This document shows positions 1-9,700 of a stretch of 64,000 nt of DNA, piece by piece. Source of the DNA: Lentisphaerota bacterium (GTDB taxonomy: Bacteria; Verrucomicrobiota; Lentisphaeria; Victivallales; Victivallaceae); NCBI GenBank assembly GCA_015061575.1, contig SUWF01000001.1, positions 1-64,000 on the forward strand, given 5' to 3'. The position numbers were made by a program, and so were the translations under genes. The notes beneath the pieces are model-generated. The model was not told where the DNA came from, ran no database searches, and worked only from the letters and a program-made list of their open reading frames with translations. Every line of letters starts with the position of its first letter. Position 1 is the stretch's first letter.

Positions 1-238
1 CCCAATAAGGTGCTATTGAACCCGTACCGACAATTTCATCCCCAGATACCGCAACATACATATGTGCAGAATTTGCCTGATTTTTGATTTTTTCAAGGGT
101 AAAGTAATTACAATACTCCTCCATCAGTTCTGCCGGATAATCTTTGCCATTGATTTCCCGCAAGCCACGATGGATAATGTCTTGTACAGCCTCGGCATCG
201 GACTCAACAAATAAGCGGATAAGCAATTTTTCTTTCAT
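1..238 (-). CDS. GNAT family N-acetyltransferase (C-terminus beyond window)
   Basis: This minus-strand reading frame starts at the ATG at 238 and runs off the left edge, so only about 79 N-terminal residues are visible (MKEKLLIRLFVESDAEAVQD...). The pattern of an opening beta strand, a helix with DAEAVQDIIHRGL, and a later strand reading AHMYVAVSGDEIVGTGSI fits the start of the GNAT acetyltransferase fold, whose members transfer an acetyl group from acetyl-CoA to an amine. The acetyl-CoA-binding motif itself lies outside the window, so the substrate cannot be judged. A 56-codon ORF lies 27 nt upstream on the same strand and may be co-transcribed. This gene was absent from the ORF track because it is cut by the window edge. 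Confidence 0.7.
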   Translation of the reverse strand, partial: MKEKLLIRLFVESDAEAVQDIIHRGLREINGKDYPAELMEEYCNYFTLEKIKNQANSAHMYVAVSGDEIVGTGSIAPYW

Positions 239-265
239 ATATACACCTCACGCCATAATATAACC

Positions 266-436
266 TTAGACAAGAAAAATACAATCCCGAAAAACGCAAA
301 AAGGCGGCAAGATTTCTCCTGACATAGCTTGCATATTGCCATGGGATTTTTGCTGCGCCGTCAGCATGCCCTGCCGCATCTGCCGATTGTTTTTGGTGCT
401 GGATACTGCATAGCTTAAACAGTTTGAATTTTGCAT
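266..436 (-). CDS. Small ORF, 56 codons, unknown function
   Basis: Not in the ORF track. On the minus strand an ATG at 436 is preceded by GAGGAG at 445-450 with 8-nt spacing, an excellent ribosome binding site. The frame reads MQNSNCLSYAVSSTKNNRQM... and stops at 266, 27 nt before the acetyltransferase start. The product is polar, with no membrane segment and a short hydrophobic C-terminus (CVFRDCIFLV). I do not recognise it. It could be a real small protein, a translated leader of the acetyltransferase, or chance. The strong Shine-Dalgarno sequence and the promoter-like sequence upstream are the only support. Confidence 0.4.
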   Translation of the reverse strand: MQNSNCLSYAVSSTKNNRQMRQGMLTAQQKSHGNMQAMSGEILPPFCVFRDCIFLV

Positions 437-460
437 GATGTCTGCTCCTCTTTGATCGCT

Positions 461-497
461 CCGGTTGAAATAATAACCGGTTTATTCAAAAAGTAAA
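461..497 (-). promoter_or_regulatory. Putative promoter with overlapping inverted repeat, upstream of small ORF and acetyltransferase
   Basis: On the minus strand TTTACT (492-497) and TATTAT (470-475) are separated by 16 bp, a plausible sigma-70 promoter. A perfect inverted repeat CCGGTT-N8-AACCGG (461-480) overlaps the -10 box and could be a repressor site. Both are seen in sequence; function is inferred. The rest of 437-536 shows nothing else I can support. Confidence 0.4.
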
Positions 498-536
498 GCG
501 GCTGTGAATGTTTTTTTCAATGTATCAGGCAATTAT

Positions 537-2345
537 TCAACAGTATATATCCAGCAGCAAACAGCTGTTGGGCTTTAAGGTTACGGTTTGATTTCTGCTG
601 AATTTTCTGTCATGCCAGAAGTCGCTGAGTTCAGTTGCGTTTTCCGGCAGCTTGTCCAGAGTTATCGATTTTTCTTCGGGCTGCCAATTTATCCAGAGCT
701 TGCGCCAATGTTTGCTGCTAACTTGCTGGGTGAATTTTTGCGCATATTCTGCTTGCAGAAGATCATCGGCGGTTCCGGCCCTGCCGCGCACGGCGGAGGC
801 GGCCTTGCGAACCAGCTCCAGCCCGAAATCATTGAGCTTGAACAACGCATCCGAAAAAGTCCGTTCGCCGCCGGAAATCAGGATCAGCGACAATAAAATT
901 TCCGCCTCGCTGCCGGTCATTTGTCCGGCACAGCTCCATTGGCCATGGAAATCATCAAATTCATTGGCAGCCGCATTGATATATACCTGATTGGGGCGCA
1001 GCAGATCCATAGCAGGATCATCACTGGTGTCACAGCCTCTTACCAAAGCAAAATCCGGATCGTTTCGCCAAATCCGCTCATGCAGATTCAAGCGGGCGGC
1101 AATGCTGGTACTGTTGGTTTTTATGCTGTCGAAATTAGCATGTATATCGCTGGCGCAGCGCACGATATCCAAATACTCGCTGCCGGCCGGAAAAAGATGA
1201 TTGCACCCCATCAATATTGCCTCACTGCCGACACCTTCCCGGATCGGGCGGATCAGGGAGCGGATTATTGCGTTGGCATCGGCATACGGATCGTGAAATT
1301 TCCGGGCATTGAGCGTGTGCTTCAGAAAATCCAGCTTAAAGTAATCAAACCCCATCGCCCGGTAGTGTTGGAACAATTCAAACAAATATTTTTGCACCTC
1401 CTGGCGGGTCGGATCCAGCAAAAATCCCCGCCGGCTCATACACTCAAAGGCCAGACACGGCCAATCGTTTTCGCCCCGGGCCAGATACTGCCAGTTTTTT
1501 TGCGCAAACAAGCTCTGCGGTTCGGCAATGCCCGGCGCAAACCACAAACCGGCACTGAAGTGCATTTTATTCAGCTCTTTGACCAGTTCGGGCATATTTT
1601 TGAAGCGGGAATTCGGCTCCCATTCGCCATAACAATTCATCCAGCCATCATCAATGATGATGCGCTTGATGTGCTTGGAAAGAACCGGATCCCAGGCAAT
1701 AAATTCCGCATTAGCCAGTACATCTCCGGCACTTACGCTCCAGCGGTAATAGTCCCAGCTGCTCCAGGCAGAAAAATCATCCGACTGGCGCAGCGAACGC
1801 TGCGGATAATGTTTGTTTGTCCACTCATCAAGCAGCTGCTGCAGATTGCCGGAGCGGTGGATGACGATCGTTATTTCCGGCAGGGCCGTTTTCCGGGCAA
1901 AGCGTTCCCGGAGCTCGGCCCGGAAATTGCGGATAAAACCATTTTCCCAAACTCCGCACCAGAACAACTCTCCGGCGTTGGTGGACGCAACTTCCAAAAG
2001 TATAAAATCACGGCCTTGTTTCAGCACGGTCATACCGCAGGAGGCAAACTCCCGCTGCGGCGTTGCAGCAGTCAGTATATGGCAGTTGCCCATGCTGTCG
2101 GAAATCGTCAGCATTTGTTCGCACTGCAGATCGTCAAATCCAACCTGGCAGATCCAGTTGGCAGGCAGTTCCTGCTCAGGTTGGCTTGCTGCCGATGCGC
2201 TCCAGCAGGCAGAGCCGGTGCCGGGAGTATATCGGCAATGCCAGCAGACCGTATTGTCTGGCATTGCAGCTGAGTACCAGGAGGGTTCGTGCCACTGCAG
2301 CCGTCCGGTTGGATACTGATAGCAAAAAGTTCCTGCACCGCTCAT
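537..2345 (-). CDS. GH36-like alpha-galactosidase
   Basis: 602-aa protein without an obvious signal peptide, probably cytoplasmic. The central part has the GH36/clan GH-D barrel layout: RIIIDDGWMNCYGEWEPN (about 228-246) and GLWFAPGIAEP (266-276) are typical substrate-binding segments. DYFKLDF (334-340) carries the expected nucleophile at Asp339. RCASD (396-400) fits the RxxSD-type acid/base region, with Asp400 as candidate. The N-terminal ~190 residues would be the beta-sandwich domain. Members remove terminal alpha-galactosyl (sometimes alpha-N-acetylgalactosaminyl) residues from oligosaccharides. It is the last gene of a long minus-strand run, 12 nt after the metallophosphoesterase. Family assignment is fairly firm; exact substrate is not. 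Confidence 0.75.
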   Translation of the reverse strand: MSGAGTFCYQYPTGRLQWHEPSWYSAAMPDNTVCWHCRYTPGTGSACWSASAASQPEQELPANWICQVGFDDLQCEQMLTISDSMGNCHILTAATPQREFASCGMTVLKQGRDFILLEVASTNAGELFWCGVWENGFIRNFRAELRERFARKTALPEITIVIHRSGNLQQLLDEWTNKHYPQRSLRQSDDFSAWSSWDYYRWSVSAGDVLANAEFIAWDPVLSKHIKRIIIDDGWMNCYGEWEPNSRFKNMPELVKELNKMHFSAGLWFAPGIAEPQSLFAQKNWQYLARGENDWPCLAFECMSRRGFLLDPTRQEVQKYLFELFQHYRAMGFDYFKLDFLKHTLNARKFHDPYADANAIIRSLIRPIREGVGSEAILMGCNHLFPAGSEYLDIVRCASDIHANFDSIKTNSTSIAARLNLHERIWRNDPDFALVRGCDTSDDPAMDLLRPNQVYINAAANEFDDFHGQWSCAGQMTGSEAEILLSLILISGGERTFSDALFKLNDFGLELVRKAASAVRGRAGTADDLLQAEYAQKFTQQVSSKHWRKLWINWQPEEKSITLDKLPENATELSDFWHDRKFSRNQTVTLKPNSCLLLDIYC

Positions 2346-2357
2346 AATGCACCATTT

Positions 2358-4028
2358 TTATTTGGTGTTTTTGAAAAATTGCTGCTCAAAACAAATGCCG
2401 TTGCGGTCAACTGAAAATACCTGCAAGCCATCCTGATTCGTTTTTACCAGCAATGCTGATTCATCCCTCCCGCCGTAGTCCGGCCCGTCGGCATAGATCA
2501 CCGGGAACGGGATCTTTTCCACACTGCCTGCCGGGAAAAACTTGTGATTGTGGATGTGTCCGGCCAGCCAGAGGTCGATCTTATGGGGGCATTTATCACC
2601 GGCAAAAATGCCATCGATCAGCTTCATAAGATTCTGCGGCATATAGAGATTTTTGCCGAGCGGAACCGGGCCGCCGTGAGCCAGCACGATGCGGTATTTG
2701 GCACTTTTGAAGTCGTCGCTTTCGACATATTTTTGCAGCCAACTGCGCTGTTGCTGCATGTATTCAGATTCGTAAAGATTCAAAAAAGTGTGTGAGCCGG
2801 GCTGCGGTTTGTAGGCGTCACATTCACCGGCATCCAGCACGATCACGGCCACTGCGCCGTAGCGGAAAGCACTCCAGGCTTCACCGCGCGGCGCAAAGTA
2901 ACGGAAAAATTCATCCGCTTCCAGCCCCCGGAATTCGTGATTGCCGCGCAGCACGATCAATGGTTTGGCCACTTTGCCGGAACTGCTCAGAAATTTTAGC
3001 CCGCCAGCAAATGTGCTGTACTCAAAATTGTCGTTTTTATTGGCAAAATCCCCCAGCGATACCAGCAAATCACATCCGGCAGCTCCGCTTTGAGTCCAGT
3101 AATCGCGCAAGAGTTTATTGCGTTCTTCGACAGTGCGGTGCAGATCCGAAAAGATGAAAAAACTGAAATCGGTTTTATTGGCAGCAGGGATGTTGAGTTC
3201 TCTGACCTCGCCAAGAAACTTTTCGCTGCCATCAGCCGGATCGACCGCAATGGGCGAAAGTTCATAGGTGGTGTTTGCTTTAAGGTTTTTTAATTCAATA
3301 TGATGCACCCGTTCATTGCAGCGGATCCTGCCGCCGAGCATCTCATAACTTTTCTGCCAGACGGGGTCGCCAATTGGGCGATAGCGCACGCCGCCGCCGC
3401 AGGCAGTCCGGGTAATGAAGGTGACCCGGACGGTGTTATTTTCCTGCAAGCTGACAAAATAATCGTGATCCATTGCCGCTTCGCCGGGCATCAGCAGCTT
3501 ATCCAGCACCCGGCGTGACAGCATTTGCATACCTTCGGCATCGGGTGCAAAAAATTTCACACACTGATACCAGCCTACGGTACCGCCCTTGCTGCGGACG
3601 GTCAGCTTATTTTTACCGGCTTGAGCCACGACCGGAACAATGTAGTTGCGGGCACTGGCCGGATAAAAATAGTTGCCGCTTTTCATGGTCGAAAAGACTA
3701 CTTTGCCATTAAGTTCGGCTTCGCACCACCAATCTGCCCCGATCCCCATGATCAGGATCCCGGCGCGCGGCACGGTAAATTCGCAACTCATTTCCGCTTG
3801 CTCTACAGCTTTGCCAACCGGAGCTAATGCGTGCATCACCAGTCGGCCGTTGGCATCGCTGCGGGCGGTGCTTTTTTCGCCGTTTGCCCAGCAAATCGCC
3901 CACTCCATCGGGGTGGGAACTGCCGGCAAAAAGAGTTCCGGATTCCCGGCTGTATCATTTTGAGCTTGCAAATTCATAGTCAATAACGTTACCAGTGAAA
4001 TGAGTATCAGAAAATTTTTCATCATCAT
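2358..4028 (-). CDS. Secreted calcineurin-like metallophosphoesterase
   Basis: 556-aa protein with a clear signal peptide (NFLILISLVTLLTMNLQAQ, cleavage near residue 23). Residues ~40-160 look like a beta-sandwich and ~190-280 like a fibronectin-III/purple-acid-phosphatase N-terminal domain. The catalytic domain starts near 288 with the metallophosphoesterase signature: FSDLH (293-297), LGDFANKND, RGNHE, AHGGP and AGHIHNH. These supply the Asp, His and Asn ligands of a dinuclear metal centre. The family cleaves phosphomonoesters or phosphodiesters. In this operon of glycan-active enzymes it might remove phosphate substituents from a glycan, but that is inference. Start is one of three successive ATG codons at 4028/4025/4022. 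Confidence 0.8.
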   Translation of the reverse strand: MMMKNFLILISLVTLLTMNLQAQNDTAGNPELFLPAVPTPMEWAICWANGEKSTARSDANGRLVMHALAPVGKAVEQAEMSCEFTVPRAGILIMGIGADWWCEAELNGKVVFSTMKSGNYFYPASARNYIVPVVAQAGKNKLTVRSKGGTVGWYQCVKFFAPDAEGMQMLSRRVLDKLLMPGEAAMDHDYFVSLQENNTVRVTFITRTACGGGVRYRPIGDPVWQKSYEMLGGRIRCNERVHHIELKNLKANTTYELSPIAVDPADGSEKFLGEVRELNIPAANKTDFSFFIFSDLHRTVEERNKLLRDYWTQSGAAGCDLLVSLGDFANKNDNFEYSTFAGGLKFLSSSGKVAKPLIVLRGNHEFRGLEADEFFRYFAPRGEAWSAFRYGAVAVIVLDAGECDAYKPQPGSHTFLNLYESEYMQQQRSWLQKYVESDDFKSAKYRIVLAHGGPVPLGKNLYMPQNLMKLIDGIFAGDKCPHKIDLWLAGHIHNHKFFPAGSVEKIPFPVIYADGPDYGGRDESALLVKTNQDGLQVFSVDRNGICFEQQFFKNTK

Positions 4029-4039
4029 CGCAAAAAACT

Positions 4040-4813
4040 TCAGTTATTGCGGCCATACCACAGATTTTTCTTGCCCAAATAGGTATTCTGCCAGAACTCC
4101 TGACGGCCCTCCAGCGTGTTGCCGGCTTTGACGGGGATCATTTCCACATGACCATCGGTGTAGCTTACATGTGCTCCGCCATGGCCCAAAAACACATTTT
4201 CATCCATCTTGGCCAGCACATCTAATTTGCCCCAGGCACCGAACTTGTTCAGGCGGCACGGTATCTGGTAGGAACCGGTATCGTTGGGCCAGCTGATTTG
4301 TTTGGCATCTGCAAACATGATCAAAGTTGCCGGATCTTCGACCTGAGCAATATTCTGATAAAGCCCGTTGAGCTTGGCTGGCGAAAACGCATAATTCATG
4401 CCGTAATCAAGTTTGGCATAGCAGTCGTATTGGAACGAACTGAACTGGGATTTGCTGCGGGCCGGACAATGAAATTCCTGCGGCAAAGCCCAACCGTCAG
4501 CACCGGTGGTGGCCGTTTTTTGGGTCGTCAGGATAAAGTAGGGCCATTTGGCAAAACTTTTGGAGGTGCTTTTTTGGCCATTAACGGTCAGAGTGGGTTT
4601 GAAAGATGTATCCATGGCGGGGGTGAAAAAGTCATCGTTGCTTTCCAGATAGGCTTGTTGAAGCTGGCCGAGTTTTTTCAGATTGTCGCTGCAGAGCATA
4701 CCTTTGGCTCCCTGCTGCGAAGCCGAAATCGCCGGGGCCAGCACGGTGGCGATCATGGCGGTCAAACCGATCACTACCGAAAGTTCCATCAGATTGAAAT
4801 GTTGTTTTTTCAT
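4040..4813 (-). CDS. Divergent prepilin-like (pseudopilin) protein
   Basis: 257-aa protein with a short positively charged leader (MKKQH), then FNLMELSVVIGLTAMIATVLAP, a class III (prepilin peptidase) signal with Phe at +1 and Glu at +5. The helix differs strongly from the near-invariant helix of the other six pseudopilins here. The C-terminal body ([19 protein letters not shown]..., GHGGAHVSYTDGHVE) clearly resembles that of the pseudopilin encoded at 9930-10811 and keeps an H-X8-DG motif. It lies between the TIM-barrel and metallophosphoesterase genes in one operon. Such proteins are known as pseudopilin or DUF1559/H-X9-DG types; their real role is unknown. Confidence 0.75.
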   Translation of the reverse strand: MKKQHFNLMELSVVIGLTAMIATVLAPAISASQQGAKGMLCSDNLKKLGQLQQAYLESNDDFFTPAMDTSFKPTLTVNGQKSTSKSFAKWPYFILTTQKTATTGADGWALPQEFHCPARSKSQFSSFQYDCYAKLDYGMNYAFSPAKLNGLYQNIAQVEDPATLIMFADAKQISWPNDTGSYQIPCRLNKFGAWGKLDVLAKMDENVFLGHGGAHVSYTDGHVEMIPVKAGNTLEGRQEFWQNTYLGKKNLWYGRNN

Positions 4814-4842
4814 AATATATCTCCTCTTTTTTTATAAAAAAT

Positions 4843-6768
4843 TTAATTGGCGGCCGGGGTGAGTCTTAAAATTTTTGCATCATGTTCCGGAATCGTGAAT
4901 ACTGCGGAACTCTGGCCGCTTTCCATATCCAGCAGTTCCTGCGTAAAACTGTATTCCACCGGGCGGTTGCCGAAGTTGGCGACCACCAGATAGGTATCGG
5001 TGTTGACAAACGCTGTAAGCATGGTGTTGGCGGGGGCGGCTTTGATCAGCGAAGATTTTTTCACATCCCGGTAAATGTGGGTGCCGTCTTTGCTCATGGC
5101 ACTCCAGATGCCCAAAAAATGTTTGAACCAGGTAAATTCCATGTTCCAGGTTTTCTGCGCCGAATAACTGGCTACCGGGAAATGGCCCAGCACCATGGTG
5201 TAAGCGTAAACTTCCCGCGGCGAATAGTAAGTAAAACCGTGGAACATTGGCAAAAAGAAGATATTGCCTTTTAAATTGCGGTGGCGGTCGATATGGGCGG
5301 CCATGGAGGGGGTGCTTTCGCCAACATACTGTATATCGCAATAATCTTCCATATCGGCGTGGGTTTCGGCAAAAAGATACAGGAGTTTGCTGTTTTCCCG
5401 GCAGAGCGCATAAAGCCGGTTCATCATATCTTTGCTGGAGGCCCGCCCCGGAACATCGTGCGTAAAAGCATGGATGTGATCAGCTTTGGTACAGCGGGCT
5501 TCTTCGGCATTATTTACGCCGATATCCACATAAATGCCGTCGATCGGGTAATTGTCAAACATCTTTTGCACATTGCTGAAAAAGTAATTGCGCCAGACCG
5601 GTGAACCGGTACAGATCTGCCCCCATTGGATCGGTTTGGCCGGAGCAGTACTTTTGTCCGAAAATTCCCAGGTCGGGTTGTAGTCTTTATTGAGCTTGAC
5701 CCAGGCCGGCGAAACATACGCAATAAATTTTAAGTCCCGGTCGTGACAGTATTTGATAAATTTGCGGTAATCGTCTTCATCGGCCTGATTACGGGGCCGG
5801 AAAGGACTGGTGCCGTCGATATCTGCCCAGTAAGAGTGTACCTTGACCAGACCGACCCCGGCAGCTTTGGCGTCATCGAGTATCGGCAAAAAGGTATCGG
5901 CGTGACGGTATTTGGCCACATATTGTACCCAGAGCTGGCCGGGGATGGTATGACCTTTGCGTTCCATGCGTTCGCATTGCTTGAACAGCGTTCGGGCCCG
6001 TTTGAGCTCCTGCAGCGATGCCTGAGCTTCGGCAACCGAGAATTTTTCAAACTTGCGGATCCGTTCCCGCATAGCCTGAGTTGCTTCGGCAACAGGCAGG
6101 GGAATATTTTTGCTGGCAGTGATCCGGTTGGCGGGATTTTCAAAAATCACCAGTTCAGCTTTGGCAAAGGCCAGCGGAAACTGGCGGTTCTGCTGCCGCA
6201 TAAGTTTGACCAATCCTTCGGATCTGTCAGCAACGTTGATCAACTCAACTTCCACCGGATAATCGGCTTCCACGAGGTCGTCGACATCAAAAATATAATC
6301 GGTTATATCTTCTTTAAAATAAGGGTTGAACTGCTCTTTGGGCAGAAAGTTTTCGCCATAGCCTACATCCCACGACTTCATGTATTTATCAAACCACGCA
6401 CTGCCGGAGTAGCGTTGGTTGGGGCCGCCGGTCAGCTGTTTGATGTCGGGGCGGTTGACCAGCCGGGGCTGCTTGTTGGCATTAAAGCGTTCCACGAGCT
6501 TGCCGTTGACTTTGAGCTGCATGATCATAGTCCAGCCGCCGTTGTACGACTTGGAGAGAGCTATGGCTTTGACCCGCAAGCCCACCCGTTTATTGCCCCA
6601 TTTTTTATCGGTGGTTTTAAGGCGGCCGCCTTTGAAGTGCTGTTTTTCCCCGGCTTGCAGGGTCAGGCGTTTTTTTATCAGCGGATGACGCTCCAGAATT
6701 TTGATTGTTTCGGCAGTTGCTGCTCCGGTCAGGAGGATAGCCAAAAACACTAAAAGAATTTTTTTCAT
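4843..6768 (-). CDS. Secreted TIM-barrel glycoside hydrolase-like protein
   Basis: 641-aa protein with a signal peptide (KKILLVFLAILLTGAATAE). The first ~230 residues are beta-rich with a helical linker (REARKFEKF-like, ~225-265). From about 275 (GQLWVQYVAKYRHADTFLPILDDAKAAG) it looks like a (beta/alpha)8 barrel with successive strands: GLVKVHSYWADIDG, LKFIAYVSPAWV, IDGIYVDIGVNN and LYLFAETH. Acidic residues at strand ends (YVDIG, FAETH) are candidate catalytic positions, but I cannot assign a numbered GH family. The C-terminal ~80 residues form a beta-sandwich typical of amylase-like hydrolases. It sits between GH42-like and pseudopilin genes, so a role in extracellular glycan breakdown is likely. 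Confidence 0.6.
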   Translation of the reverse strand: MKKILLVFLAILLTGAATAETIKILERHPLIKKRLTLQAGEKQHFKGGRLKTTDKKWGNKRVGLRVKAIALSKSYNGGWTMIMQLKVNGKLVERFNANKQPRLVNRPDIKQLTGGPNQRYSGSAWFDKYMKSWDVGYGENFLPKEQFNPYFKEDITDYIFDVDDLVEADYPVEVELINVADRSEGLVKLMRQQNRQFPLAFAKAELVIFENPANRITASKNIPLPVAEATQAMRERIRKFEKFSVAEAQASLQELKRARTLFKQCERMERKGHTIPGQLWVQYVAKYRHADTFLPILDDAKAAGVGLVKVHSYWADIDGTSPFRPRNQADEDDYRKFIKYCHDRDLKFIAYVSPAWVKLNKDYNPTWEFSDKSTAPAKPIQWGQICTGSPVWRNYFFSNVQKMFDNYPIDGIYVDIGVNNAEEARCTKADHIHAFTHDVPGRASSKDMMNRLYALCRENSKLLYLFAETHADMEDYCDIQYVGESTPSMAAHIDRHRNLKGNIFFLPMFHGFTYYSPREVYAYTMVLGHFPVASYSAQKTWNMEFTWFKHFLGIWSAMSKDGTHIYRDVKKSSLIKAAPANTMLTAFVNTDTYLVVANFGNRPVEYSFTQELLDMESGQSSAVFTIPEHDAKILRLTPAAN

Positions 6769-6794
6769 GGGTTTGACGTTCCTTATGTTAAAAG

Positions 6795-9700
6795 TTATTC
6801 CATTAACAATATCCGGGTGCCGGGATTGGCGATTTTCAGCTCAAAAGTGCCGCCATCGGAAAGTTTTTTACCGGTAAATGCATCTTTGACGGATTTTACC
6901 GGTTGCGGCAGCGATACTTTAATGACCTGTTCCTTTTCGCAGCCGTTATGAAACATCAGCAGACGGCTGTCTGCTGCCATTACTACCGGAGCGCGGGTGT
7001 ATAAATGCACTCCGGCAAATTCAGCAATGTTGCATAACATTTCCCGGCTCAAATAGGGCACTGCAGAATATATGATATTGCAGTTATTCAGCTTCTTCAA
7101 AGCCATTACCGGCATATTACGACTGTTTCTGCCCAGTACGATAACACTTTTATCGGTGATTTCAAAGTTGGGATGGACGCATTCCGGATGTACCGGTTCG
7201 GCACTCTTCCAGCCGGAAGCATCCAATACGGTATTCTGCAGGTCTTTCAGCAACGGATGCTGCAAATTACTCAGAGTCATCTTCATAACCTCCGGCTGGT
7301 CGATCTTTTTTACCTGCATATTGCAAAGTGAAGATATCCCGTTGACATCAAAACTCTTTTCGCCGACGTAACCGGGAGCATAGAGGAAAACCAGCGTTTT
7401 GCCGTCACGTTTGAGTTTTTCGATCGCTTCCCGCTGAGCCTTGGTCACATAAAATAAATTCATGAATACATAAAGTTTGTATTCCGGTAATTCCTTATGG
7501 AGCAGATCTTCAGCAGTATAAACATCATACGGAGTTCCGAGGAACGGGAAATCCTTGAAAGCCATTTTATCAATCAAATTATAGTAAACTACTGCACTGT
7601 TGAGCAAATCTTCCCGTGCAGGGGACTGCATACTGTAAAAGAACGCCATTTCAGATGCGGTTTTATGTGTCTGACCAGAGTTGGCAAGTTTGCGGAAAAG
7701 CTCCAGCATTTTTCCGGCCGGTTCAGCGGCTTCTCTGGCACCGATCCAGCTGGATTTGCTTTCGCTGAAATTCAGATAGGAGCCCTGACTCATATCGGCA
7801 AACCATGCTCCGGCCTGACGGGTGTACATCCAGGCCAGATCCCGCTTGATCAGCGAATCAGTTTCATAAATACTGCGGTGACGCCCGAAGTTGAGCGTTC
7901 CGGCGGCAATGGTTCTTATGTCGTAGTCCGCCATATACATGCGTTTGTGCAGAGCCATGGAGCTTGTCGGCTGATAAACTACGATCCCATCTCCGGCCTG
8001 ACGCCGGTGGTAGGGCATGGCCTGCACATACATATCAATATTTTTATCCCGCAAAAGCGTTTCAAGGTCATAGTTGCTGCCATGCAGCCTTATGCCGGTT
8101 GGCTGCGGGCGGGTCAAATTGTTCAGCACCGCACCATAATGCACAAATACCAATGCTTTGTTATTGGTCTTACGCTTGATAAATTCCGCCATCGCCCGTT
8201 TGTAGTTACCCAGGAGCGAGGGGAAAAACGTCCAGTAATCCACTGCCGGTTGACTGGTTGCCGGGTTACGGAAAAATCCTCTTTCCGAATCCTGAGAACC
8301 AAGTATTTTATTGCTGATGCCGGCATTTTCAAAGCTCACTGTCGGATCGTTCCACGCCGTTTGCAGAGCCTTGACATCATTATTGTAACGCTGACGCAAA
8401 AACTCACGGAATTTTTTGATCGCACCGGGGTGATAGTCGCCCAACTGCAATTTGCTGCGGTCAGAAACCATGTTATTGCAGCGGATACCGCCGATATAGG
8501 AGTCATTTTCGGTATTGCTCCACGGCTGATACGCTATGACCCGCGATCCCCACGGTTTGCTGTTTACAAAATTAATCAACTCATCCAGAAATTCCAGCGA
8601 TTCTTTCCACAGTTTTTCTGAACCGTAAGAAATCAACGGGCGATTGTTCTGCAAAAGCTTGCTGCCATCTTCCCGCAGCATCATTTCGTTGGGATTTTCG
8701 GCTTTCCACGCTGCCGAGGGGCGCATATCTATACCGACAAGTATATAGGATTCCGGACGAACCCGCAGCAGCGAATTTGCCAGATGATCAAGCCGGGCAA
8801 ACGTTCCTGCCCAGGTGCGTTCAGGCCCGAACATATTGGGGTAAAGCTGAATATTCTGCAAGGATGTGCCGTTGAGCCGGGAGGAGAAAAACCGTTCATA
8901 ATCCAGCGTACAGCACCAATGGTTCATAAAAGGCGGATGCAGCTCGTTGCCAACCAGAAAACCTCTCCAGCCGTTTTTATCGCCAATACCTGCTGCCGGA
9001 GCACTCTCCTGCAACTCAAGTTTTTGTTCAGGCAAGACTTCGATGGTCAGGATTTCGCTTTTATTCAGCTTGACCAAATGCTGATTGTCTGCCGTAACTA
9101 CCTGTGCCTGCAACATGGTTTTGCCCGCCGGCATCCACGGCGGTAAAGTTATACTGCCGGAAAAATGTTTTTTGCTGCGGTCAAGACCGGTCAATTCGAC
9201 CAGATCGCAGCCGATTTCAAGATCGCCGAAATGCTGCCGCAGGCCGATGGATTTTTCTTTCATTTCCAAAAGCATATAGACCTTGGGCAGCGGAACTTCA
9301 TTGGGGGCGTTGAATTGGGCATCAAATTCGATTTTTACTGTATCGCCAGCCTGGGCGGTAACGTTGGCGGGAGTTACATTGCTTAATGTCACGCTTACTT
9401 TGTCCAGATACTTATCCGGCATAGTTACCGGCGGCAGCGGCTGATCCGGCCCGGAGAGCACAACTTCGTAAAGCCGTGGGGCTTTGTTGTTTGCGCCGAT
9501 AATATCCAGTTGTATCCGTTCGGCCCGGCTCAGCGGCAATACGGCTTTGCCTTTGACTCCGGCGAGTTCAGTTAGCAGTTCATATTGGCCGTTGCGCCAG
9601 ACTTTCAGTGCAAGTTTTTCAAAATTCCGTCCCTGCCATTCGATCTGATTGAATTTTACCGGGGTGCGCCATCTGGCTTTTATATAGTGTGGAGCTTTGC

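Noticed and set aside
921-2273. 450-codon plus-strand ORF opposite the GH36-like gene
   Set aside because: Antisense to a gene with recognisable catalytic motifs; translation has no family features.
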